Of a stretch of 64,000 nt of DNA, positions 1-7,789 are shown piece after piece; position 1 is the first letter of the stretch; each line of letters begins with the position of its first letter. This stretch comes from CBDCCV01 sp965215025. Lineage in GTDB: Bacteria > Bacteroidota > Rhodothermia > Rhodothermales > Salinibacteraceae. The translations under genes were made by a program, and so were the position numbers. The notes beneath the pieces are model-generated. The model worked only from the letters and a program-made list of their open reading frames with translations. It was not told where the DNA came from and made no database searches. The stretch lies in assembly GCA_965215025.1 (NCBI GenBank), contig CBDCCV010000002.1, forward strand, positions 806,001 to 870,000, written 5' to 3'.

Positions 1-5
1 GCCAA

Positions 6-974
6 TCACCCCACTCCGCCTTGCAGAGCGCGCTCGCTCGCAGCGTCCCGCAGCCGCTCGACGTCGCGCACCGGCGGCCGGCCGAAGAGGCGCTTGTACT
101 CGCGGCTGAAGTGCGAGGCGTCGTTGTAGCCGACTTCGTAGCCCGCCGTCGCTGCATCGAGGTCCTGGCTTAGCATGAGGCGCCGGGCTTCCTGTAGCTG
201 GAGCTGCTTCTGAAACTGCAGCGGCGTCAGCCCGGTGACGCTCTTGAAGTGCGCGTAGAAGCTTGATTCGCTCATGCCAAGTCCTTCCGCGAGATCCTCG
301 ACCCGGATGGACTGGTCGAAATGCTTCCGGATCCGCTTGATCGCCCGCGTGATCCGGTGTCGGCTTCCGTTCAGAACGGCGATCTGGCGGAGGCGCGCGC
401 TCTGCTCGCCCCGCAACAGCCGGTAGATGATCTCGCGTTTGATGAGCGGCGCGAGGACCGGCACCTCGCCAGGGGTGTCGAGGAGCCGTACGAGCCGCAC
501 GGCGGCGTCCAGCAGGCTCGCGGGGAGCGGACTCACGTCCAGCGCGCGCACGTCGGCACCGCCCTGGGGGGCGGAATGCCCCGCCTCGACCATGACCGAG
601 CTGACGAGCGCGGCGTCAAGCGTGAGGATGAGGCCGAGCAAGGGGCGCTCTTCCGAGGCCTCGACGACTTGACCCGCAACCGGCAGTTCGGCCGTGGCGA
701 GCAGGTAGTGGTAGGGGTCGTACTGGTAGCGGCGCTCGCCCAAGTACACCGCCTTGCTGCCCTGAGCGATCACGCAGAGGGACGGCTGCGAGACCGCAAA
801 CAGCCGCTCGCCGGTCTTGGAGTACCGACGGAGGCCGAGGCCGTCCATCACCTCTTTCTTCCCGTCCTCGGGCATCGCCTGCGCAAGGCGCGCGGCAAGC
901 TCCTCCCGGTCGGCTTGCGCCCGCAGCGTCTCGCGGGCTGCATCTTCTGCTGCCGAAGTCTTTGCCATGTCCAT
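6..974 (-). CDS. AraC-family transcriptional regulator
   Basis: 322-residue regulator. The N-terminal half (about residues 40-190) resembles the AraC_N cupin-like effector/dimerisation domain. The C-terminal 100 residues carry the two helix-turn-helix motifs of the AraC/XylS family, seen in the stretch from IRVEDLAEGLGMSESSFYAHF to GYNDASHFSREYKRLFGRPP. The start is the ATG at 974; a second Met two codons later (968) is equally possible. It is transcribed away from the Tat flavodoxin/aldo-keto reductase cluster, which is the usual arrangement for a local regulator of such oxidoreductase genes. Two direct repeats in the divergent intergenic region (1089-1103 and 1132-1146) are plausible operators. 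The effector is unknown. The family call is firm; the regulatory target is inferred from position. Confidence 0.93.
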   Translation of the reverse strand: MDMAKTSAAEDAARETLRAQADREELAARLAQAMPEDGKKEVMDGLGLRRYSKTGERLFAVSQPSLCVIAQGSKAVYLGERRYQYDPYHYLLATAELPVAGQVVEASEERPLLGLILTLDAALVSSVMVEAGHSAPQGGADVRALDVSPLPASLLDAAVRLVRLLDTPGEVPVLAPLIKREIIYRLLRGEQSARLRQIAVLNGSRHRITRAIKRIRKHFDQSIRVEDLAEGLGMSESSFYAHFKSVTGLTPLQFQKQLQLQEARRLMLSQDLDAATAGYEVGYNDASHFSREYKRLFGRPPVRDVERLRDAASERALQGGVG

Positions 975-1318
975 AGGTCGTCGCGCTGGTCGTGAGACGT
1001 CGCCTGATCTGCCTGCCGGTGGGCGGGACGCCGGCCGCCGGCCTGCTCGCCGCTCACCGGCAGCACGCGAGCAGAGTACGGCAGCCTGGAGGATGATGCA
1101 ACGCTCCGGGTATGGAAACGGGCTGGTTTCAGAGGATGATTCAACGATGGGCGAGGATCGTTATACCGAAGCGCTCTGCCCATCGCTTAGCCTTATGTTT
1201 GACGCCTGGGGAGACGGAAGGCCGCTCGGCCGCTAAAATCAGAAGCCGCGCCTTGCCGCGCGAAAGTCTGGGCCGCCGGACTACGCATCTTGTTTTCTTC
1301 GCTGCTTTGAGCCAAACG
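975..1318. other. Divergent intergenic region, AraC regulator / flavodoxin
   Basis: 344 bases with no convincing gene. It holds a GC-rich imperfect inverted repeat (arms 1013-1025 and 1051-1063, 12 of 13 pairing) and, closer to the flavodoxin, a pair of 15-bp direct repeats listed separately. TATGTTTG at 1194-1201 matches the Bacteroidota -7 consensus TAnnTTTG, but no good -33 box is placed upstream. An open frame extends the flavodoxin upstream to 1112, but that extension lacks family-like sequence. Confidence 0.6.
1089..1146. promoter_or_regulatory. Direct-repeat pair, candidate AraC-type operator
   Basis: GAGGATGATGCAACG at 1089-1103 recurs as GAGGATGATTCAACG at 1132-1146 (14 of 15 identical), same orientation, offset 43 bp (about four helical turns). 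A partial third copy (GAGGAT) starts near 1153. AraC-family proteins typically bind direct repeats on one DNA face, and this lies between the AraC gene and its divergent neighbour. The binding role is inferred. Confidence 0.45.
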
Positions 1319-1978
1319 ATGCCAAACGACGTGAACACGAGCCGGCGCCGTTTCTTGCGAGCAGCGGCGATGGCAGGCGCCGGCATGACCGCAGCGTTGC
1401 CGCCCTGGAGCTTCTCCAACGCACAAGGGGCAAACGCAGGTTTTGAAAGCGTGAGCGCGGGCAGCGTGTTGATCGCCTACTTGACGCGCACGAACAACAC
1501 AAAGGTGGTAGCAGAAATGATTCACCATGAAGTGGGGGGGACTCTAATAGAGGTCGAACCGGCGACTCCCTATCCCGAAGACTACGACGCCATCGTGGCT
1601 CAGGTGGACAAAGAAAATGAAGCTGATTACACCCCTCCGCTCAAAACCAACATCGAGGATATTCAAAACTACGACACCCTGTTTTTCGGCTTCCCTACGT
1701 GGGATATGCAGCTACCCCCACCGATGAAACGCTTCCTGGAAGTACACGACCTGAGCGGCAAGACGGTCATCCCCTTCAACACCAACGGAGGCTACGGGGT
1801 GGGAAGCAGCTTTCAAACGGTGGAAGAGCGCTGCCCGGAGGCCACCGTGCTGGAAGGTTTCTCCACCAGAGGCGGGCTGGAGCGCGACGGGATCTACCTG
1901 GCGATCAAGGGCGAACGAAGGAAAGAGGTCCGCGCCGACGTGACCGACTGGCTGCGAGGCCTTCCCGTTCGACGCTGA
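1319..1978 (+). CDS. Tat-exported flavodoxin-like protein
   Basis: 219 residues. The start at 1319 was chosen because it puts a twin-arginine signal (SRRRFLRAAAMAGAG) at the N-terminus; the longer frame from 1112 buries it. The mature part begins near residue 45 with VLIAYLTRTNNTKVVAEMI, the phosphate-binding loop of the flavodoxin fold, followed by the flavin-contact region FGFPTWDMQLPPPMKRFL and NTNGGYGVGSSF. It is probably an FMN-binding extracytoplasmic redox carrier or quinone-reductase-like protein. It is the first gene of the plus-strand oxidoreductase cluster. The IS982 element begins 47 bases after its stop and separates it from the next gene. Confidence 0.88.
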   Translation: MPNDVNTSRRRFLRAAAMAGAGMTAALPPWSFSNAQGANAGFESVSAGSVLIAYLTRTNNTKVVAEMIHHEVGGTLIEVEPATPYPEDYDAIVAQVDKENEADYTPPLKTNIEDIQNYDTLFFGFPTWDMQLPPPMKRFLEVHDLSGKTVIPFNTNGGYGVGSSFQTVEERCPEATVLEGFSTRGGLERDGIYLAIKGERRKEVRADVTDWLRGLPVRR

Positions 1979-2025
1979 GCTGCGCCGAAGTCAGCGCATT
2001 TCTCGAAAACCACAGCATCCTACTA

Positions 2026-2983
2026 ACCCAAGTTGTGACCTATGCGAGCGTAGCGGCCATAGTTGAAAATGGCGATGTCCAGGCGCCATGTTGAGCCGGT
2101 AAACCGCCAAGTTTGCCCACCTCAACGCCGCTGCCATGGACACCGCCATCACTGCAATCTACTGCCTCACCGACGACTTTCTCAAAGCCCTCGGCCACCG
2201 CGAAGACGCCCAAAGCACCATGTCCGATGCCGAGGTCATCACCACCGCCCTCGTGGCTGCGCGCTACTTCGGCGGCAACTTCGAGTCCGCGCGCGAGCAC
2301 CTCTGCAGGCCTGACCTCATTCCCAGAATGCTCTCTCGCAGTCAGTTCAACCGGCGCCTGCACCGGCTTACCGCCCTGGTCGTGCGCCTCTTCGAGGTCC
2401 TGGGCCGGTGCTGGAAAGGTCAGTCTCCAGGCAACGACTTCCTGATTGACTCCTTCCCCGTAGCCTGCTGCGACGACATCCGCATTCGGCGCTCGCGCCT
2501 TTATCCGCTGGAAGAGACCGGCGGCGCTTTTCGAGGCTACACCGCCTCGAAACGGCGTTTTTTCTACGGCGTGAAGGCTCATCTTCTGACGACTTCCGAG
2601 GGGCGTCCGGTGGAACTGGTGCTCACGCCCGGCTCGCACAGCGACGTGCGCGCGCTTGACTACTTCAGCTACGACCTGCCCGAAGGCGCGACCATCTACA
2701 GTGACAAAGCTTACAACGACTACTTCGTTGAGGACGAACTCGCTGCCGGCCAGGGCGTGACCCTCTCGCCGATGCGGCGCAAGAACTCGAAGCGGCCCGT
2801 GGAGCAGTTCGTCGCCTTCGTGCAGCACTACACCCGCAAGGCAATCGAGACCGCCGGTAGTCTCATCGAACGGCTCTTGCCGAAGTCGATCCATGCTGTC
2901 ACCGCGCGCGGGTTCGAGTTGAAGGTGGTCTTGTTCGTGTTGGCCTGCAGCATCACCACTGGCCTGTAGGTCACAACTTGGGT
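2026..2983 (+). mobile_element. Complete IS982-family insertion sequence
   Basis: 958-bp element bounded by perfect 17-bp terminal inverted repeats (ACCCAAGTTGTGACCTA at 2026-2042 and its complement at 2967-2983), with 5-bp target duplications TACTA at 2021-2025 and 2984-2988. It contains one transposase gene whose TAG stop lies inside the right terminal repeat. Size, terminal ACCC and DDE transposase all fit IS982. Perfect ends and duplications suggest a recent insertion. It sits between the flavodoxin and an aldo/keto reductase, and the right-hand target duplication supplies the A of that gene's ATG. Confidence 0.95.
2136..2969 (+). CDS. IS982-family DDE transposase
   Basis: 277 residues, slightly short of the usual roughly 290 for IS982 transposases but apparently intact. 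The N-terminus (ITAIYCLTDDFLKAL) is typical of the family. Candidate catalytic acidic residues are in FLIDSFPVACCDD (about residue 103), IYSDKAYNDYF (about 190) and GSLIERLLPKSIHAV (about 247). The Arg/Lys-rich C-terminal helix region is present. The stop codon overlaps the right terminal inverted repeat. It probably catalyses movement of this element, and possibly of the small element at 63339-63516 that shares its ends. Confidence 0.95.
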   Translation: MDTAITAIYCLTDDFLKALGHREDAQSTMSDAEVITTALVAARYFGGNFESAREHLCRPDLIPRMLSRSQFNRRLHRLTALVVRLFEVLGRCWKGQSPGNDFLIDSFPVACCDDIRIRRSRLYPLEETGGAFRGYTASKRRFFYGVKAHLLTTSEGRPVELVLTPGSHSDVRALDYFSYDLPEGATIYSDKAYNDYFVEDELAAGQGVTLSPMRRKNSKRPVEQFVAFVQHYTRKAIETAGSLIERLLPKSIHAVTARGFELKVVLFVLACSITTGL

Positions 2984-2987
2984 TACT

Positions 2988-3971
2988 ATGCAAACACGCA
3001 CGCTCGGAACCAGCGGCCTCGACGTCTCCGCCATCGGCCTCGGCTGCATGGGCCTGAGCTTCGGCTACGGCCCCGCCACCGAACGGCGCGAGGCCATTTC
3101 CGTGATCCGCCACGCCGCCCGTCAAGGCGTCACGTTCTTCGACACGGCCGAAGCATACGGCCCCTTCGACAACGAGAAGCTGCTCGGCGAGGCCCTCGCG
3201 CCCGCCCGCGAGAAGGTCGTGATCGCCACCAAGTTCGGGTTCAAGAACGGCAACCCGCAAGACGGCCTCGACAGCCGCCCGGAGCGCATCCGCCAGGTCG
3301 CCGAGGAATCGCTGAAGCGGCTCCAGACCGACCGCCTCGACCTCTTCTACCAGCACCGCGTGGACCCGGACGTTCCCATCGAAGACGTGGCCGGCACGAT
3401 GGGCGACCTCATCGCCGAGGGGAAGGTCCGCCACTGGGGCCTCTCGGAGGCGAGCGCCCGGACCGTCCGCCGCGCCCACGCTGAGCAGCCGGTCGCAGCT
3501 TTGCAGAGCGAGTACTCGCTCTGGTGGCGCGAGCCGGAGACGAAGACGTTTCCGACGCTCGAAGAACTCGGCATCGGCTTCGTCCCCTTCAGCCCGCTCG
3601 GCAAAGGCTTTCTCACGGGGCAGATCGACGAAGAGACGGAGTTCGCCGACGACGACTTCCGCACCACCGTCCCGCGCTTCTCGGAGGAGAACCGGAAGGC
3701 GAACCGCGTGCTGGTCGAACACATCGAGCGCATCGCCGGCGAGAAAGGCGCGACGCCTGCGCAGATCGCCCTCGCCTGGACCCTCGCGCAGAAGCCGTGG
3801 ATCGTCCCAATTCCGGGCACGACGAAAAAGCACCGTGTGGAGGAGAACGCCGCAGCGGCCGACGTCGAGCTTACCGAGAACGACCGCCGCGAGATCGAAG
3901 AGGCGGCCGTGCAGATGGAGATTCAGGGCGCGCGCTACTCCGAACGCGCGCAGCAGATGGTGGACGGCTGA
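2988..3971 (+). CDS. Aldo/keto reductase (cytoplasmic)
   Basis: 327-residue NADP-dependent aldo/keto reductase of the AKR11/13-like group. Catalytic-tetrad residues are visible: Asp and Tyr in FFDTAEAYGP (about residues 49-58), Lys in VVIATKFG (about 79), His in LFYQHRVD (about 122). C-terminal cofactor-binding motifs IVPIPGTTKKHRVEEN are present. No signal peptide. The ATG at 2988-2990 is created partly by the IS982 target duplication, so the sequence just upstream is now the IS right end rather than the native leader. It is a close paralogue of the Tat-exported reductase that follows. Expression may be altered by the insertion. Confidence 0.95.
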   Translation: MQTRTLGTSGLDVSAIGLGCMGLSFGYGPATERREAISVIRHAARQGVTFFDTAEAYGPFDNEKLLGEALAPAREKVVIATKFGFKNGNPQDGLDSRPERIRQVAEESLKRLQTDRLDLFYQHRVDPDVPIEDVAGTMGDLIAEGKVRHWGLSEASARTVRRAHAEQPVAALQSEYSLWWREPETKTFPTLEELGIGFVPFSPLGKGFLTGQIDEETEFADDDFRTTVPRFSEENRKANRVLVEHIERIAGEKGATPAQIALAWTLAQKPWIVPIPGTTKKHRVEENAAAADVELTENDRREIEEAAVQMEIQGARYSERAQQMVDG

Positions 3972-4028
3972 GCCACGCAACGACCAGGAACGCCGCACTT
4001 CTTTCTCAACCATTTCTCCCACCAGTAC

Positions 4029-4163
4029 ATGCCTGCGCAGAACCTCTCCATCACTCTCAACAGCGAGGTCGCAAGCATCGGTGCGCTCGACACCGGCCGT
4101 CGCGGGGGACCCGATCCCGAGACGATTGACACGGAGACCTTCGACTTCATGATTGAAGACTGA
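4029..4163 (+). CDS. Short unrecognised ORF
   Basis: 44-codon ORF (starts MPAQNLSITLNSEV, ends FDFMIED) between the two aldo/keto reductases. No signal peptide or motif was recognised. Its acidic C-terminus and mixed composition look protein-like, and it could be the tail of a decayed gene because the same frame stays open upstream of the ATG (reading FFLNHFSHQY just before it). It overlaps nothing annotated if the next gene starts at 4207. Existence is uncertain. Confidence 0.25.
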   Translation: MPAQNLSITLNSEVASIGALDTGRRGGPDPETIDTETFDFMIED

Positions 4164-4206
4164 GCCGCTCGCCCTCTCTACGTTCCTTCTAACTCCGACA
4201 ACCGCC

Positions 4207-5364
4207 ATGAAAAACGACCCCACCCCGACCGGACTACCCCGCCGCGAATTCCTCACCCGGCTGGGCGCCGCCGCCCCCCTGCTGGCGCTCGGCGCAGGCG
4301 CTCCGGCGCTGGCTCAGGCGGGGACCACCCCGCCGCCCCGCCCGGCCTCAGATCCAGGCCGACGTATGCTCGGCTCGCTGGAGGTCTCCAGCATCGGGCT
4401 GGGCGTCCAGAACATGAGCCGCAAGTACGAGACGACGGTGCCGTACCGCCCGGACATGATCGACGTCATCCGCGCGGCCTTCGACCAAGGCGTTACCTTT
4501 TTCGACGCGGCCGAGGTGTACGGCCCGTTCGAGGTGGAACGCATCCTCGGCGAGGGCGTGGCGCCGTTTCGGGACGAGGTCGTGGTCGCGACCAAGTTCG
4601 GCATGAACGTGGACCAGGAAACGGGCGAGCGGCTCGGAGGAATGAACAGCCGCCCCGAGCACATCAAACGGGTGGTCAAGGGGATGCTACGGCGCCTCCA
4701 GACCGACCGCATCGACCTGCTCTACCAGCACCGCGTGGACCCCGAGGTGCCCATCGAGGACGTCGCCGGCGCGGTGGGGGACCTTATCGACGAAGGCAAG
4801 GTCCTGCACTGGGGCCTCTCGGAGATGGGGCTTGGCACGCTGCGCCGGGCGCACGCCGAGCTGCCGGTCACCGCCGTCCAGAACGAGTACTCGATGCTGT
4901 GGCGCGGGCCGGAGGAAGACGTGATCCCAACGTGCGAGGAGCTGGGCATCGGCTTCGTGCCCTGGAGTCCCCTCGGCGTGCAGTTCCTGACCGGCTGGAT
5001 TGACGAGAATACCCGCTTCGCTCCGGGCGACATCCGTGGCATCGAACCCCGCTTCTCGCCGGAAAATCTCCCGCACAACCTGGCGCTCGTGGAGGTGGTG
5101 GAGACGTGGGCCGAGCGGAAAGAGGCCGCCCCCGCGCAGATCGCGCTGGCGTGGCTGCTGGCGCAGAAGCCGTGGATCGTCCCCATCCCTGGAACGACCC
5201 AGATGGGGCACATGCTCCAGAACACCGGCGCGGCGGCCGTCCAGTTCACGCCTTCCGAGCTTGAAGAGTTGAACGCGGCCGTCGCGGCCATCGAGATCCG
5301 AGGGCAGCGCCTCCCCGACGCCGTCCTGGCGATGTCGGGCGTAGAGGCCCCGCCGCAGGACTGA
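4207..5364 (+). CDS. Tat-exported aldo/keto reductase
   Basis: 385 residues from the ATG at 4207. That start places a twin-arginine signal (LPRREFLTRLGAAAPLLALG, cleavage probably after ALAQA) ahead of a full aldo/keto reductase domain. The frame is open to 4153 but the upstream 18 residues do not resemble a Tat n-region. Tetrad residues: FFDAAEVYGP, VVVATKFGMN, LLYQHRVD. The cofactor motif IVPIPGTTQMGHML is present. It is about as long as the neighbouring cytoplasmic paralogue plus the signal. A periplasmic reductase must be exported folded with its nicotinamide cofactor, which suits Tat. Likely same operon as the cupin genes downstream. Confidence 0.92.
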   Translation: MKNDPTPTGLPRREFLTRLGAAAPLLALGAGAPALAQAGTTPPPRPASDPGRRMLGSLEVSSIGLGVQNMSRKYETTVPYRPDMIDVIRAAFDQGVTFFDAAEVYGPFEVERILGEGVAPFRDEVVVATKFGMNVDQETGERLGGMNSRPEHIKRVVKGMLRRLQTDRIDLLYQHRVDPEVPIEDVAGAVGDLIDEGKVLHWGLSEMGLGTLRRAHAELPVTAVQNEYSMLWRGPEEDVIPTCEELGIGFVPWSPLGVQFLTGWIDENTRFAPGDIRGIEPRFSPENLPHNLALVEVVETWAERKEAAPAQIALAWLLAQKPWIVPIPGTTQMGHMLQNTGAAAVQFTPSELEELNAAVAAIEIRGQRLPDAVLAMSGVEAPPQD

Positions 5365-5408
5365 GCGAGATCAATACGGCTGCTCCAGCGTCCACTGGAG
5401 CAGCCCGG

Positions 5409-5478
5409 CAGCCGCCCCGCGCGCATCCGCCAAGTCGCCGAGGAATCGCTAAGGCGGGCGAAGACCGACTGCGTCACC
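5409..5478 (+). pseudogene. Relic of a third aldo/keto reductase gene
   Basis: Seventy bases just after the Tat reductase align without gaps to the intact reductase gene at about 3271-3340 with 57 of 70 identical positions. In the matching frame the relic reads SRPARIRQVAEESLRRAKTD against SRPERIRQVAEESLKRLQTD. It has no start and is not continuous with the upstream gene. This is best explained as the remainder of a deleted tandem paralogue. Confidence 0.7.
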
Positions 5479-5538
5479 CCCGCGGCATGGAGACGGCGTA
5501 CAACTTCCCTACCCTTGATGACTCAGAAAGCCATGATC

Positions 5539-6375
5539 ATGAAAAGCAGACTGTTTGCCACCGTCTTATTACTTGCCGCATTGCCCGCTCTGGCGATGGG
5601 GCAAGCTGGACCCATTTTTCCGAAAGGCGACAAAGCGCCCAACGTTCATCACACGGGGGATGTCTGGCTCAATCACCTAAGCGAGGCGGACAGCACGTTC
5701 GATTTCAACGTGGTCGTTGCGACCTTCGCAGCCGGCGCCAAGCTGGACTGGCACATGCACCCCGCCGGGCAGCAGTTGCTCATTACGGAGGGCACTGGGG
5801 TGTATCAGGAACGAGACGAGCCGGTCCGAATCGTTCGTAAGGGAGACGTCATCAAATGCCCACCGGGAGTTGAACATTGGCACGCAGCAACGCCAGAAAC
5901 GGGCGTCACCTACCTCGCCATCACGAGGAATGAGCCAACAAAGTGGCTCGAACGAGTAACCGAGGAAGAGTTCAACAGCATCAGCCTGCCGGCTTCAGAC
6001 AGCGCAGGTGCCAAGCAGGAGATCATCGATCTCTCCAAGGAGAAATGGCAGTGGATGGCAGACAAAAACGTAGAGGCCTTGGACACGCTCTTCCACGACC
6101 AGTCCGAGTTCGTTCACATGGGCGAATCCTGGGGTAAAGAACGGGAGCTGGGCATCATAGAAAGCGGCGGGATCTGGTACAAAAACGCGGATGTCCATGA
6201 GACGTCGGTGCAGATCATCGGTGACACGGCCATCCTTTTGAACCGGATCACCCTGCTGGCCGAGGTCGGCGGCAACGAGGTGACCAACCCCTTCGAAGTG
6301 ACCGAAGTGTACGTGCAGCAAGATGACGCCTGGAAGCTGGCCGCGCTCTCGTTCACCCGGCTCAGGGGAGAGTGA
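5539..6375 (+). CDS. Secreted cupin - SnoaL/DUF4440-like fusion protein
   Basis: 278 residues from the ATG at 5539 (ATGs at 5518 and 5533 are in frame; 5539 gives the cleanest signal peptide, MKSRLFATVLLLAALPALAMGQAG). Residues about 40-150 form a single cupin barrel with the metal-site signatures LDWHMHPAGQQLLITEGTG and VIKCPPGVEHWHAA. Residues about 165-278 form an NTF2-like SnoaL/DUF4440 domain (KEKWQWMADKNVEALDTLFHDQSEFVHMG). It is probably a periplasmic small-molecule-binding or isomerising protein. It shares the cupin type with the next gene, suggesting related substrates. Base composition is visibly less GC-rich than the neighbours. Confidence 0.85.
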   Translation: MKSRLFATVLLLAALPALAMGQAGPIFPKGDKAPNVHHTGDVWLNHLSEADSTFDFNVVVATFAAGAKLDWHMHPAGQQLLITEGTGVYQERDEPVRIVRKGDVIKCPPGVEHWHAATPETGVTYLAITRNEPTKWLERVTEEEFNSISLPASDSAGAKQEIIDLSKEKWQWMADKNVEALDTLFHDQSEFVHMGESWGKERELGIIESGGIWYKNADVHETSVQIIGDTAILLNRITLLAEVGGNEVTNPFEVTEVYVQQDDAWKLAALSFTRLRGE

Positions 6376-6445
6376 TCGCTCGTAACCGGACTGGCGATGC
6401 TTGGCCTTTCGCAAGGCGTTCCCCGCAAAAACTGACAGCAGTGTT

Positions 6446-7714
6446 ATGCCGAACGGACGCAGAACCATGCTAAGCCGAAGAACCACGGGAAGCAGCCCCA
6501 AGCGTATGTGGCGATCAAGCGTTTGCCTATTGATGGCCTTCGCCGCGTTGCTGCTGAGCACGCCCGGCCGCGCGAGCGCCCAAGGCCAGGCGAGCACGGA
6601 TTCGTCCCTGAGCCAGGAGCAGCAGGGCATCGCGTCCATCGCGGCGCTCACGGCCCGCGGCGACTTGGAGGGGCTGCAAGGGGCGCTCGGCAGCAGACTC
6701 GACGCGGGGCTGACCGTCAATGAGATCAAGGAAGTCCTCGTGCACCTCTACGCCTACTGCGGCTTCCCCCGGAGCCTTCAGGGCCTGACCACCTTCATGG
6801 CCGTGCTGGAAGGCCGAGCGGTGCAAGGCATCGATGACGAGATGGGCGCGCCGGCGTCCCCGCAGGTCGAGGGGAGAGACAAATACGCCGAGGGCGAGCG
6901 CGTGCTGGCGGCGCTCGCCGGATGGCCGCAGACCGCCCCGCTGAGCGGCTACTCGGCCTTCAGCCCCGTGATCGAGCAGTTCTTGAAGGAGCACCTCTTC
7001 GCCGACATCTTCGGGCGCGACGTGCTCAGCTACGCAGAGCGCGAGATCGCCACGATCTCGGCCCTGGCGAGCATGGACGGCGTCGAGCCGATGCTGGCGT
7101 CTCACCTGGGCCTGGGCCTCCGGGTCGGCCTGACGGAGGCGCAGCTCCGGCAGCTCCTCGCTGTCGTCGGGTCGGCCGTGGGGGAAGACCGGGCCGAAGC
7201 CGGTCGGGAGATGCTCTCGCAGGTCGTGGTCTCACGCGCCGAACGGGAGAATGGCACGCCGAACGAAATGCAAGACGGCCGCGGCGGAGCAGGTGAAAGC
7301 GGCCCTGCGCTTCAGGCGAGGGATGCCGTCTCTCCGAAAGGCACCCGTCTTACGACAGACGAAAACTTCACCGGCCCCGTCTGGGTAGAAATGCTGGTTA
7401 CAGACGCAGAAACGTTCGACATCCGCGCCGGCAACGTCACGTTCGAACCCGGCTCGCGGACCAACTGGCACAGGCACCCCGGCGGGCAGATTCTGCTCGC
7501 CACCGGCGGGGCCGGGTACCACCAGGAGCGCGGCGGGCCGGTCCAGCTCCTCCGCAAAGGAGACGTCGTCAAGGTCGCCCCTGGCACGGAGCACTGGCAC
7601 GGCGCCACGCCCGAGCGCCCGTTTACGCACGTAGCGGTCGTGACCCAGGACTCCGAGGGCGAGACCGTCTGGCTCGGCCCCGTCACCGACGAGGAGTACC
7701 ACCTCACCTGGTGA
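6446..7714 (+). CDS. Secreted double carboxymuconolactone decarboxylase - cupin fusion
   Basis: About 422 residues from the ATG at 6446 (an ATG at 6467 is an alternative; the frame is open to a TTG at 6401). A hydrophobic signal segment (VCLLMAFAALLLSTPGRASAQ) leads. Two AhpD/CMD-type helical domains follow: one with GLTVNEIKEVLVHLYAYCGFPRSLQGL (about 90-150), another with LSYAEREIATISALASMDGVEPMLASHLGLGLRVGLTEAQLRQLL (about 185-250). A C-terminal cupin has NWHRHPGGQILLATGG and VVKVAPGTEHWHGA (about 330-400). Homologous CMD-cupin proteins usually sit with aldo/keto reductases, as here. Only one Cys is seen in the first CMD domain, so peroxidase chemistry of the AhpD type is unlikely. Confidence 0.88.
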   Translation: MPNGRRTMLSRRTTGSSPKRMWRSSVCLLMAFAALLLSTPGRASAQGQASTDSSLSQEQQGIASIAALTARGDLEGLQGALGSRLDAGLTVNEIKEVLVHLYAYCGFPRSLQGLTTFMAVLEGRAVQGIDDEMGAPASPQVEGRDKYAEGERVLAALAGWPQTAPLSGYSAFSPVIEQFLKEHLFADIFGRDVLSYAEREIATISALASMDGVEPMLASHLGLGLRVGLTEAQLRQLLAVVGSAVGEDRAEAGREMLSQVVVSRAERENGTPNEMQDGRGGAGESGPALQARDAVSPKGTRLTTDENFTGPVWVEMLVTDAETFDIRAGNVTFEPGSRTNWHRHPGGQILLATGGAGYHQERGGPVQLLRKGDVVKVAPGTEHWHGATPERPFTHVAVVTQDSEGETVWLGPVTDEEYHLTW

Positions 7715-7789
7715 ACGCAACCGCACGCACCCGAGATGGCTTTACCAATGCCACCGCCGGCCCTCCGCCCACCGACCTCTGATTCCCTA

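Noticed and set aside
2040..4256. 738-codon minus-strand open frame
   Set aside because: Antisense to the transposase and aldo/keto reductase genes; composition is the reverse shadow of GC-rich coding DNA and it crosses an IS boundary.
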